Positions 1 through 6,284 of a DNA stretch of 7,800 nt are shown here, piece by piece; the first letter of the stretch is position 1; each line of letters begins with the position of its first letter. Source of the stretch: Alphaproteobacteria bacterium (lineage in GTDB: Bacteria > Pseudomonadota > Alphaproteobacteria > ATCC43930 > CGMCC-115725); the NCBI GenBank assembly GCA_005888425.1, contig VAZF01000064.1, positions 1-7,800 of the forward strand, written 5' to 3'. Below the pieces are notes generated by a model that had not been told where the DNA came from, did not search any database, and worked only from the letters and a program-made list of their open reading frames with translations. The position numbers were made by a program, and so were the translations under genes.

Positions 1-600
1 TGTGCCGCGGAAATGGTCGATGACCGGCAGCCCGGCCGCATCGAGCCGCGCCACCGCCGCGGCATAGCTCTCGCGTTCTGGCGCCCAGCGGATCACCCGC
101 GGCAATACCGGCACGAGCCCATAATCAAAGGCGAGCCGCACATGCAGATCGATCAATTCCGGCAGCATCGCCGCCGCCATATGCGCGTCGATATGGGTCG
201 GGTTGAGGCCGGCGGTGGTCGCATGCTCGATCTGAGCGCGCAATTCCGCCTCCGCCGCTTCCGGCACGAGATGGGCGCGCAGGCTCGCGACATCGCGCCA
301 GAGATAGCCCTCCTCGTCGATCAGCCCCGAGGCGCGGCTCGTCGTCGACAGCGGCCGCCAGCGGTAATGCAGCCATTCGCTGGTCAAGGTCAGATGCACG
401 CCGAGATCGAGCGCCGGATCGGCTGCAGCGGCGTCGGCGATCTCGCGAAACCACGGGCACGGCACCATGATCGAGCCGCAGGTCACCGCGCCCGTGGCGG
501 CGAGTTCGAGAAAGGCGCGGTTGGCGCCGTGGCACATCGCGAGGTCGTCGACATGGAGGATGACCCCGCGCTCGACCCCGAGCCGCGCGGCGAGGCTCAT
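1..600 (-). CDS. ChbG/YdjC-family carbohydrate deacetylase, C-terminus beyond the left edge
   Basis: This is an open frame of 200 codons, starting at an ATG read from 600 to 598 and still open at base 1, so it is partial. The family consists of metal-dependent deacetylases acting on N-acetylated sugars such as chitooligosaccharides or, in the HpnK branch, hopanoid glycosides. Visible signatures are the N-terminal HVDDLAMCHGANRAF (D18/D19, metal-binding aspartate), LGVHLTLTSEW (H69) and NPTHIDAHM (H136/H140); Asp-His-His is the metal site of the family. No signal peptide is seen, so it is probably cytoplasmic. Its start codon overlaps the stop of the upstream dehalogenase gene as ATGA, which suggests translational coupling and one transcript. 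It is not close enough to E. coli ChbG to assign the substrate. Family is confident; the exact sugar is unknown. Confidence 0.85.
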   Translation of the reverse strand, partial: MSLAARLGVERGVILHVDDLAMCHGANRAFLELAATGAVTCGSIMVPCPWFREIADAAAADPALDLGVHLTLTSEWLHYRWRPLSTTSRASGLIDEEGYLWRDVASLRAHLVPEAAEAELRAQIEHATTAGLNPTHIDAHMAAAMLPELIDLHVRLAFDYGLVPVLPRVIRWAPERESYAAAVARLDAAGLPVIDHFRGT

Positions 601-1493
601 GCCGCGCTCCGCGGCAATGTTGCGGCCCAGTCCGCGATCGCGCGCCCGATCTCGGGCCCGGAATCCTCCTGGATGAAGTGGCTGCCCTTGACGGTTACTT
701 CGGTCTGGTTACGCCACTCTCGGCAGAACTCGCGCGGCGCCCCAGTCAGGATCGCGCCGGGCTCGGCATTGACGAACAGCTTCGGGATCTCGTTTTGCGC
801 GCTCCACTCGGCATAGGCGCCGACAAGCGCCGTGACATCCGCCGGCTCGCCGTCGATCGGGATCTCGCGCGGCCAGGCCAGGGTCGGCCAGCGGTCGTCG
901 CGATTCTGGAACGGCCGGCGGTATTCCGCCATCTCCTCCGGCGCCAATTGCCGCAAGATCGAAGCGGGCAGCACGCGTTCGACGAAGATATTGCGCTCGA
1001 GGATCATCTCCTCGCCTGCGGGCGAACGAAACCCCTGAAAGACGCGCCGCGACGCCTCTGGCCATTCCGCCCAGCTCAAGGGCCGCACGATCGCCTCCAT
1101 ATAAGCGATGCCCAGGACCCGCTCGCGATGCTGGTTGGCCCAGTCGAAACCCAATGCCGAGCCCCAATCATGGGCGACGAGAACGACCGGCCGCTCGGGC
1201 CCGATCACCGCATCGATAAAGCCCCACAGGAAATCGCGGTGCGTTGCGAAGCGGTAGGTGAGGGGGCCGGGGTCGTCGAGCTTGTCGGAATCGCCCATGC
1301 CGATCAGGTCCGGCGCGATGCAGCGTCCAATCCCGGCAACTTCCGGCATGACGTTGCGCCACAGATAGGACGAGGTCGGGTTGCCGTGCAGGAACAGAAA
1401 CACGGGCTCACCCTCGCCCAGCTCGACATAGGCCATGCGCTTGCCGGCGACCGTGACATGGTTTTTGGGAAACGGCTCGGTGCGGAGGGCCAT
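597..1493 (-). CDS. Haloalkane dehalogenase, HLD-II subfamily (LinB/DbjA-like)
   Basis: This is a 298-residue alpha/beta hydrolase, the usual length for haloalkane dehalogenases, which hydrolyse a carbon-halogen bond to an alcohol plus halide in the cytoplasm. The catalytic set is complete: nucleophile D109 in VAHDWGSALGF, general acid E133 in YMEAIVRPLSWAEWPE, base H272 in GSHFIQEDSGPEIG, and halide-stabilising N38 (HGNPTSS) and W110. Placing the acid after strand 6 with an Asn-Trp halide pair defines HLD-II, and the spacing is within one residue of LinB numbering as I recall it. The helical cap lies at about residues 145-215. The ATG at 1493 has a GGGAG ribosome site six bases upstream. The stop overlaps the start of the deacetylase gene. 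The natural substrate cannot be read; many such enzymes have no known physiological halide substrate. Confidence 0.92.
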   Translation of the reverse strand: MALRTEPFPKNHVTVAGKRMAYVELGEGEPVFLFLHGNPTSSYLWRNVMPEVAGIGRCIAPDLIGMGDSDKLDDPGPLTYRFATHRDFLWGFIDAVIGPERPVVLVAHDWGSALGFDWANQHRERVLGIAYMEAIVRPLSWAEWPEASRRVFQGFRSPAGEEMILERNIFVERVLPASILRQLAPEEMAEYRRPFQNRDDRWPTLAWPREIPIDGEPADVTALVGAYAEWSAQNEIPKLFVNAEPGAILTGAPREFCREWRNQTEVTVKGSHFIQEDSGPEIGRAIADWAATLPRSAA

Positions 1494-1633
1494 CTGGTGC
1501 TCCCGGCGGCATCAATGCCAACCTATGCTATCTGCCGAACGGCGGGGCCGCAGCCAAATCCCCGAGCCACATGCCGGACGAGGCGGCCTTGACAGGCTCC
1601 CGGTACGCCGGTTCTCTCGCCGAGGGAGTACCG
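1494..1633. promoter_or_regulatory. Divergent intergenic spacer between dehalogenase and glycosyltransferase genes
   Basis: These 140 bases separate two divergently oriented genes and must hold promoters for both. The only AT-richer patch is around 1511-1532 (ATGCCAACCTATGCTATC), a plausible -10 area for the minus-strand unit (TAGCAT read on that strand at 1530-1525), but no good -35 pairs with it. A TTGACA occurs at 1589-1594 on the plus strand without a convincing -10. No clear operator palindrome is seen. Confidence 0.35.
1622..1628 (+). promoter_or_regulatory. Ribosome binding site that sets the glycosyltransferase start
   Basis: GAGGGAG lies five bases before the ATG at 1634. An in-frame ATG at 1571 would add 21 residues without family similarity and has no comparable site, so the 1634 start is preferred. 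Confidence 0.6.
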
Positions 1634-2794
1634 ATGGCCTCGATCGCCGATCCTCGCGAGACGCGCGAGCCGGCTGCGACCGGCGCGGCCGATCTGTCCG
1701 GTCAGAAAGGGCCGGAATTGTGCGTTGTCGTGCCCACTTTCAACGAACGCGACAATGTCGATCTCCTGGTCGGCCGCCTCGACCGCACCCTGCGCGGCAT
1801 CGCCTGGGAGGTCGTGTTTGTCGATGACGATTCGCCCGACGGCACCGCCGAGCACATCCGCGCGCTCGGCGAGCGCGACCCGCGCATCCGCTGCATCCGG
1901 CGCATCGGACGACGGGGGCTGAGCTCGGCCTGCATCGAAGGCATGCTGGCGACCTCGGCGCCGTTCGTCGCGGTCATCGACGGCGACCTGCAGCACGATG
2001 AAACCCTGCTGCCGCGCATGCATAATGCGCTCAAGGAAGATGCCGCCGATGTCGTCATCGCCAGCCGCTATGTCGAAACCGGCAGCCCGGAAGGGTTGTC
2101 GTCCGACCGGCGCAAGCGGCTCAGCGTTTACGGCGCCCGCCTCGCGCGGCGCCTGATCGAGGCCGATGTCGCCGACTCGGTCAGCGGTTTTTTCATGCTG
2201 CGCCGCGCGCTTGTCGACGAGGTTGCGCCACGCCTCTCGGGGATTGGCACAAAGATCCTGATCGACATTCTCGCGTCCGCGATGCGGCCGTTGCGTATCG
2301 TCGAACTGCCCTACCGCTTTCGGGCCCGAAGCCGCGGCGCGAGCAAGCTCGATGCGTTTACCGGCGTCGAATACCTGCTGCTTCTCGCCGAGAAGCTGAC
2401 CCACCGCTACGTCTCGTATCGCATGCTGCTTTTCTTTGTTGTCGGGTTGAGCGGCATCTTCCTCAATCTGGCGGTGCTGCGCCTCGCGCTGTTCGCCGGC
2501 GCGGACTTCACCCTTGGCGAGTCGATCGCGACCGCCATCGCGATGGTCTCGAACTTCTTTCTGAACAATATGCTGACCTACCGCGATTGCCGCCTCGTCG
2601 GCTGGCAGGCGGTACGCGGCCTCGCTTCCTTCATGCTGCTCTGCGGTCTCGGCGCCTTGACCAACGTCGCCGTTGCTCGCGACGTCTTTGATTTGACCGG
2701 CAGGTGGCTCCTGGCGGGAATCGCCGGCGCGGCGATCGGCGCCTTGTTGAATTACGCGCTGACCTCGATCTTCACTTGGGGGCGGCGTCCCTAG
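1634..2794 (+). CDS. GT2 polyprenyl-phosphate sugar transferase fused to a GtrA membrane domain
   Basis: This is a 386-residue protein. The N-terminal half is a dolichol-phosphate-mannose-synthase-like family 2 glycosyltransferase: CVVVPTFNERDN (30-41), VVFVDDDSPDGT (60-71), the metal/nucleotide motif DGDLQH (116-121, D116/D118), SVSGFF (182-187) and FRARSRGASKLD (229-240). Such enzymes transfer mannose or glucose from a nucleotide sugar to a polyprenyl phosphate at the inner face of the cytoplasmic membrane. The C-terminal part (about 260-386) has four hydrophobic helices, with NFFLNNMLTYRD after the second and NYALTSIFTW in the last, as in GtrA proteins thought to flip the lipid-linked sugar. 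This synthase plus GtrA fusion is a recurrent bacterial architecture. It would supply lipid-linked sugar for glycosylation of an envelope glycan; no acceptor pathway gene is in the window. Confidence 0.88.
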   Translation: MASIADPRETREPAATGAADLSGQKGPELCVVVPTFNERDNVDLLVGRLDRTLRGIAWEVVFVDDDSPDGTAEHIRALGERDPRIRCIRRIGRRGLSSACIEGMLATSAPFVAVIDGDLQHDETLLPRMHNALKEDAADVVIASRYVETGSPEGLSSDRRKRLSVYGARLARRLIEADVADSVSGFFMLRRALVDEVAPRLSGIGTKILIDILASAMRPLRIVELPYRFRARSRGASKLDAFTGVEYLLLLAEKLTHRYVSYRMLLFFVVGLSGIFLNLAVLRLALFAGADFTLGESIATAIAMVSNFFLNNMLTYRDCRLVGWQAVRGLASFMLLCGLGALTNVAVARDVFDLTGRWLLAGIAGAAIGALLNYALTSIFTWGRRP

Positions 2795-2801
2795 GTCTTT
2801 G

Positions 2802-2817
2802 CGGGCTGCATAGCCCG
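2802..2817 (+). terminator. Small hairpin after the glycosyltransferase gene
   Basis: CGGGCT and AGCCCG form a perfect 6-bp stem with a GCAT loop, beginning seven bases after the TAG stop. No T-run follows, so it may be a weak terminator, an RNA-stabilising hairpin, or chance in GC-rich DNA. Confidence 0.3.
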
Positions 2818-2856
2818 GCCATGTTCAGCCGCCGCCCGCGAGGATAGAATTTCCGA

Positions 2857-3525
2857 ATGCGAGTGCTCTATCACCTCACCTTGTCGCCCTTCGCGCGCAA
2901 GGTGCGCCTCGTCCTGGCCGAGAAGAACCTCGATTTCACGCTAAAGCTCGAAAAGGTCTGGGAGCGGCGAGCGGAGTTTCTCGCCCTCAACCCGGCGGGC
3001 GATGTGCCCGTGCTGATCGAGCCCGACGGCACCGTCCTCGCCGGCACCGATGCAATTGTCGAGTATCTCGACGAGGTCTACCGCGAGAAGATCCTGATCG
3101 GCATCAACCCCGTCGACCGCGCCGAGGTTCGCCGGCTCTGCGCCTGGTTCGACACAAAGATGAACCTTGAGGTCACCGAGAACCTGCTTGGCGAAAAGAT
3201 GATGCGGCGCTACCAGGGCTACAGCCAGCCGAACTCGCAGGCGATCCGCGCCGGCCATGCCAATCTGCCGGCGCATCTCGATTACATCGGCTATCTCGTC
3301 GAGCGGCGGCGCTGGCTTGCGGGCGACCATTTCTCCGCGGCCGACATCACCGCGGCGGCGCATCTCTCGAGCCTCGATTATCTGGGCGATGTGCCCTGGG
3401 ATGCGCACGAGCCCGCCAAGGAATGGTATGCCCGCATCAAGTCGCGGCCGAGCTTCCGCCAGATCCTGTCCGATCACGTGCCCGGCGTCGCGCCGCCGAA
3501 ACACTACCCCGACCTCGATTTCTGA
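2857..3525 (+). CDS. fzlA: FzlA-like FtsZ-binding protein with glutathione S-transferase fold
   Basis: This is a 222-residue GST-fold protein. The thioredoxin-like N-terminal domain (about 1-78) has SPFARKVR (10-17), VWERR (34-38) and NPAGDVPVL with cis-proline P51. The all-helical C-terminal domain includes RRWLAGDHFSAADITAAAHLSSLDYLGD (only described here as about 151-178) and WYARIKSRP. The decisive feature is the tail APPKHYPDLDF ending at the C-terminus, with the VWERR and LLGEK segments, which I recognise from alphaproteobacterial FzlA. In Caulobacter FzlA binds and bundles FtsZ filaments and helps activate septal wall synthesis; it is not an active GSH transferase. GAGGA lies 12 bases before the ATG, a rather long spacing. 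The gene stands alone after the glycosyltransferase and converges on the SHOCT gene 17 bases beyond its stop. An ordinary GST of unknown role is the alternative. Confidence 0.85.
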   Translation: MRVLYHLTLSPFARKVRLVLAEKNLDFTLKLEKVWERRAEFLALNPAGDVPVLIEPDGTVLAGTDAIVEYLDEVYREKILIGINPVDRAEVRRLCAWFDTKMNLEVTENLLGEKMMRRYQGYSQPNSQAIRAGHANLPAHLDYIGYLVERRRWLAGDHFSAADITAAAHLSSLDYLGDVPWDAHEPAKEWYARIKSRPSFRQILSDHVPGVAPPKHYPDLDF

Positions 3526-3542
3526 TCAGCTTTTCATCCGCT

Positions 3543-4028
3543 TCACGGCAGGATCAGCATCCGCTTGGCGGCAAATTCTTCGGCGGTCAGGATGCCGGCG
3601 TCGCGCAATTCCTCGAGCATCCGCAGCTGCGTCACGCCGGGCGACGCGTTAAAGGCGCTCATCGTCCCAAAGCGCACTTCAACGGGGACCGTCCCCTGCT
3701 GCAACAGCACAAAGGCGACCGCGAGCGCGGCGGCGCCGAGCAGAAACAGGATGCCCTGGTAGGGGTATCCGGCGGCGAGGTCGGCGAGGGTGCACACCGC
3801 CAGGAGGGTCGCTCCGGCCGCGGCGGCCTGCTTCGCGGTCACGATCGTCGCCGGATGGCGGCCGATCAGCCAGTAGATGCCGCCGGCGATCGCCAGCACC
3901 AGCACGGCCGAGACCAGGTCACGCGGCCCGGTCGCCGCGGTGAACAGGGCGGCAATGATCGTAACGGCAACTGCCGCGACGACCGAATAGCTCAGGGTTT
4001 CCGGCATGCTCGGCATCGATCTCTGCAT
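3543..4028 (-). CDS. Four-helix membrane protein with C-terminal SHOCT motif
   Basis: This is a 161-residue protein. Four hydrophobic stretches (about 13-31, 37-56, 70-86 and 89-109) suggest an integral inner-membrane protein. A soluble tail ends in QLRMLEELRDAGILTAEEFA (134-153), a typical SHOCT motif: a short C-terminal helix pair found in many otherwise unrelated bacterial proteins and thought to mediate oligomerisation or binding. The start chosen is the ATG at 4028, because GGGGAGG (plus-strand CCTCCCC, 4038-4044) sits nine bases upstream; an ATG at 4037 abuts that site and is too close. The reading frame stays open far upstream, but only because it lies opposite the MFS gene. It is divergent from the exporter gene and convergent with fzlA. 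No function is assignable. Confidence 0.75.
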   Translation of the reverse strand: MQRSMPSMPETLSYSVVAAVAVTIIAALFTAATGPRDLVSAVLVLAIAGGIYWLIGRHPATIVTAKQAAAAGATLLAVCTLADLAAGYPYQGILFLLGAAALAVAFVLLQQGTVPVEVRFGTMSAFNASPGVTQLRMLEELRDAGILTAEEFAAKRMLILP

Positions 4029-4084
4029 TCCATCCATCCTCCCCAGTGCCGCGATATTGGGCGCGCGCGGCGATTGCCTCCATA

Positions 4085-4102
4085 ATGCGGCATCCGCCGC
4101 AT
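4085..4102. promoter_or_regulatory. Inverted repeat in the spacer between SHOCT and exporter genes
   Basis: ATGCGGC, four bases (ATCC) and GCCGCAT form a perfect 7-bp inverted repeat in the 93-base divergent spacer, 20 bases before the proposed exporter start. Each arm is flanked by an A/T run (ATA before, AAT after). It could be an operator for either gene or a hairpin in the leader; the sequence does not decide between them. Confidence 0.35.
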
Positions 4103-4121
4103 AATCGGGATTCTGCCGCTT

Positions 4122-5417
4122 TTGGCCTCCGACCGCCTTCATCTCGCCAGCTGGTTCGGCAATGTCGCCCCGGCCTTTGCGCACCGCAACTACCGCATCT
4201 ATGTCAGCGGCAACGCCGTCGGCCTGATCGGCACCTGGCTGCAGCGCGTCTCGGTCGGGTGGCTCGCCTGGACCTTGACGCATTCGGGCGCCTGGCTCGG
4301 CATCATGTCGATGGCGGAGTTCTTCCCGGTCGTGTTTCTGAGCCCGCTGGCTGGCGTCCTGGCCGATCGTCGCAATCAGGTCGGCGTCATCCGCGCGACG
4401 CAAATCATCGGCGGCGTGCAGGCGAGCCTGTTGGCCATTCTGGTCTATACCGACGCCATCACGATCGAATGGCTGCTCGCGCTGACGCTGTTGCTCGGCA
4501 TCACCAATTCCTTCGCCCAGCCCTCGCGCATGGCGTTGATCTCGAACCTCGTCGATCGGCCGGCGCTGCCTTCGGCATTGGCGATCAACTCGATTGTCTT
4601 CAACTCGGCGCGCTTTATCGGACCGGCGATCGCCGGAATCGTTATCGCCCAGGTCAGCGTCGGGGCTGCGTTTGCGCTGAACGCCGCGACGTATGTCTGG
4701 TTCTTCGCGACGATGACCCGGCTGCGCCGCGTCGCCGCGATGTCGGGCATGGCTCCGCGCAACGTGCTGAAGGCGTCGGCCGAAGCCTACCTCTATGTCA
4801 GCCGCCATCCCGGCATCGCGCCGATGCTGATGCTGTTTACGATCACGACGATCGCGACGCGCGGCTATGTCGAGCTCTTTCCCGGCTTCGCCGACGACGT
4901 ATTTCAGCGCGGCGCGGCCGGGCTGTCGGTCTTGGTCTCGACCGTCGGGCTGGGCGCGATTTGCGGCGGCGCCTGGATGCTGCGGCGCCCCGGGCTGACC
5001 GGGCTGACCTCCGTCGTTCTCGGCAACACGCTGGTCATCTCGCTGGCGATCCTCGCCTTTGCCGCGACCGACCGGTTCTATGTCGCGCTGCCCTTTGTCT
5101 TTGTCGCCGGCGCCGCGATGGTGATCACCGGCGTTGGCGCGCAGACCCTGATCCAGGCTTCGGTCGAGCCGCAGATGCGCGGCCGGGTCATGGCGCTCTA
5201 CGGCATGATCTTCCGCGCCGGTCCGGCGCTTGGCGCGCTGTTGATCGGCTCGCTCAGCGAGCGCTTCGGCCTCCGCCTGCCGCTTGCGATCGGGGCGGTG
5301 ATCTCGGTCGCGGTTTGCGCTCTGACCTGGGCCCGCCAGCGCCGCGTCGCGCCATATCTCGAAAGCGAGCCGCCGGCCCACGCTCCCGCAGTGGCGGCGG
5401 AGAAACGAGCGCCGTGA
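4122..5417 (+). CDS. MFS transporter of the MFS_3/EntS-like exporter group
   Basis: This is a 431-residue protein with about twelve hydrophobic helices, the size of the family. Proton-driven exporters of this group move small molecules such as siderophores or drugs out across the inner membrane. It has the opening AFAHRNYRIYVSGN (19-31), the motif-A loop LAGVLADRRNQ (76-86) between helices 2 and 3, FAQPSRMALI (131-140), a mid-protein cytoplasmic loop at about 200-228, and PQMRGRVMALYGMIF (350-364), which is typical of this family. The start is uncertain: a stop at 4083 limits the frame and the only reasonable initiator before the first helix is TTG at 4122, with no strong ribosome site. The C-terminal tail is Ala/Pro-rich. 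The stop overlaps the GTG of the SDR gene as GTGA, implying coupling. The substrate is not readable. Confidence 0.88.
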   Translation: MASDRLHLASWFGNVAPAFAHRNYRIYVSGNAVGLIGTWLQRVSVGWLAWTLTHSGAWLGIMSMAEFFPVVFLSPLAGVLADRRNQVGVIRATQIIGGVQASLLAILVYTDAITIEWLLALTLLLGITNSFAQPSRMALISNLVDRPALPSALAINSIVFNSARFIGPAIAGIVIAQVSVGAAFALNAATYVWFFATMTRLRRVAAMSGMAPRNVLKASAEAYLYVSRHPGIAPMLMLFTITTIATRGYVELFPGFADDVFQRGAAGLSVLVSTVGLGAICGGAWMLRRPGLTGLTSVVLGNTLVISLAILAFAATDRFYVALPFVFVAGAAMVITGVGAQTLIQASVEPQMRGRVMALYGMIFRAGPALGALLIGSLSERFGLRLPLAIGAVISVAVCALTWARQRRVAPYLESEPPAHAPAVAAEKRAP

Positions 5418-6183
5418 GCGGTCATCTCTTGTGCTTCGGCTTCGGCTACAGCGCCCGGGCCTTGGCGCGCCAGCTCGACCCGGAGTGGCATCTCACCGGC
5501 ACCAGCCGCGGCGAGCCGGATGGCCCGCTGCCGGCAGATCGGCATATCCGTCGGTTGCGGTTCGATCGCGATCACCCGCTCGATCCAACCGCCTTCGCCG
5601 GCATTACGCACGTTCTCGTCTCGGTGCCGCCGGACGATTCAGGTGACCCGGTGTTCGACCGTCATCGCGACGACATCGCCGCGATCCCGGGCCTTGCCTG
5701 GCTCGGCTATCTCTCGACGACCGGCGTCTACGGCGACCGCGGCGGCGAGTGGGTCGACGAGACTTCGGAATCGCGCCCGACCGGCGAGCGCGGCACACGG
5801 CGCGTTGCCGCCGAGACCGCCTGGCTCCGCCTATGCAGCGATCGGGGCAGGTCTTCTCGCGCATCCATGTCGATGACCTCGCCACCGTGCTGCGCGCCTC
5901 GATCGCCCGGCGGCGGCCCGGCGCGGTCTACAATGTCTGCGATGACGCGCCGGCCAGCCCCGCGGATGTCATCGCCCATGCCGCCGGGCTGCTCGGTCTT
6001 CCAGCGCCGCCGCTCGTGCCGTTCGAGACCGCCGAGCTGTCTCCAATGGCTCGCAGCTTCTATGCCGACAATAAGCGCGTCTCGAATGCGCTGATCAAAC
6101 AGGAGCTCGGCGTTCGGCTCCGCTACCCGAGCTATCGCGACGGATTGCCGGCCATCCTTGCTGGCGAAAACGCCGGGTCTTAA
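5414..6183 (+). pseudogene. YeeZ-like NAD-dependent epimerase/SDR, broken by an internal deletion with frameshift
   Basis: The GTG at 5414 overlaps the exporter stop. The first part (5414 to about 5848) encodes a Rossmann start LLCFGFGYSARALARQL, THVLVSVPPDD and LGYLSTTGVYGDRGGEWVDE, up to AAETAWLRLCSDRG. The rest of the same protein continues in another frame: GQVFSRIHVDDLATVLRASI, PGAVYNVCDDAP and SPMARSFYADNKRVSN, ending at the TAA at 6181-6183. In intact relatives, as I recall them, about 33 residues containing the FRLAGIYGPGR region lie between these blocks. They are absent, and the missing length must be 1 modulo 3. The upstream frame runs on only as non-homologous residues to 6094. The second half could start at the ATG at 5833, but would lack the nucleotide-binding domain. 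Either this is a recent pseudogene or an assembly or sequencing fault; both halves still look conserved. Confidence 0.8.
5843..5848 (+). other. Probable deletion junction in the SDR pseudogene
   Basis: CGGGGC can be read as Arg-Gly of SDRG in the upstream frame and, one base offset, as part of the codons of the PGQVF block in the downstream frame. A slip between two copies of these six bases would remove a length that is 1 modulo 3, which is the shift observed. This is inference; the ancestral sequence is not in the window. Confidence 0.45.
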
Positions 6184-6269
6184 CTCGGGCTTTGGCGCTT
6201 GCTCCGGGCTGCGCCATCCGGCATCGTCCGGCCCGCATAAGGTCGCGGCGCGCCGGCCCCCGATCCGGC
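6184..6269. other. Spacer between SDR pseudogene and reductase-like gene
   Basis: GC-rich, with only small chance-level inverted repeats (for example GGCGC and GCGCC at about 6193-6216). I see no clear promoter or terminator, so the reductase-like gene may be read from the upstream transcript. Confidence 0.3.
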
Positions 6270-6280
6270 GGAGGAGGAGG
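6270..6280 (+). promoter_or_regulatory. Very strong ribosome binding site
   Basis: GGAGGAGGAGG followed by TTTT leads directly to the ATG at 6285. It fixes that start over the alternative in-frame ATG at 6192, whose extra 31 residues are Arg/Ala-rich and featureless. The triplicated GGA is unusually purine-rich for the window. Confidence 0.75.
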
Positions 6281-6284
6281 TTTT

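Noticed and set aside
13..816. Long plus-strand open frame opposite the deacetylase and dehalogenase genes
   Set aside because: Its Arg/His-rich product has no recognisable motif, while the minus strand carries two clear enzyme families across the same bases.
678..1592. Plus-strand open frame opposite the dehalogenase gene
   Set aside because: The opposite strand has a full catalytic pentad; this frame is a low-information shadow.
1589..1617. TTGACA with TTCTCT 17 bases later as a promoter for the glycosyltransferase
   Set aside because: The -10 matches poorly, and the predicted start of transcription would fall on the ribosome binding site at 1622-1628.
1571..1633. Upstream ATG extension of the glycosyltransferase
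   Set aside because: The 21 extra residues have no family similarity, and the 1634 ATG has the better ribosome site.
3543..5381. 612-codon minus-strand open frame spanning the MFS gene
   Set aside because: Only the part from 4028 down to 3543 looks like protein (membrane helices plus SHOCT). The rest is Arg/Asp/Gln-rich sequence typical of the strand opposite a GC-rich gene, and a good ribosome site precedes 4028.
4046..6094. 682-codon plus-strand open frame
   Set aside because: Before 5414 it is an out-of-frame shadow of the exporter. After about 5848 it is out-of-frame sequence behind the SDR deletion. Only the middle third is real, as the first half of the SDR.
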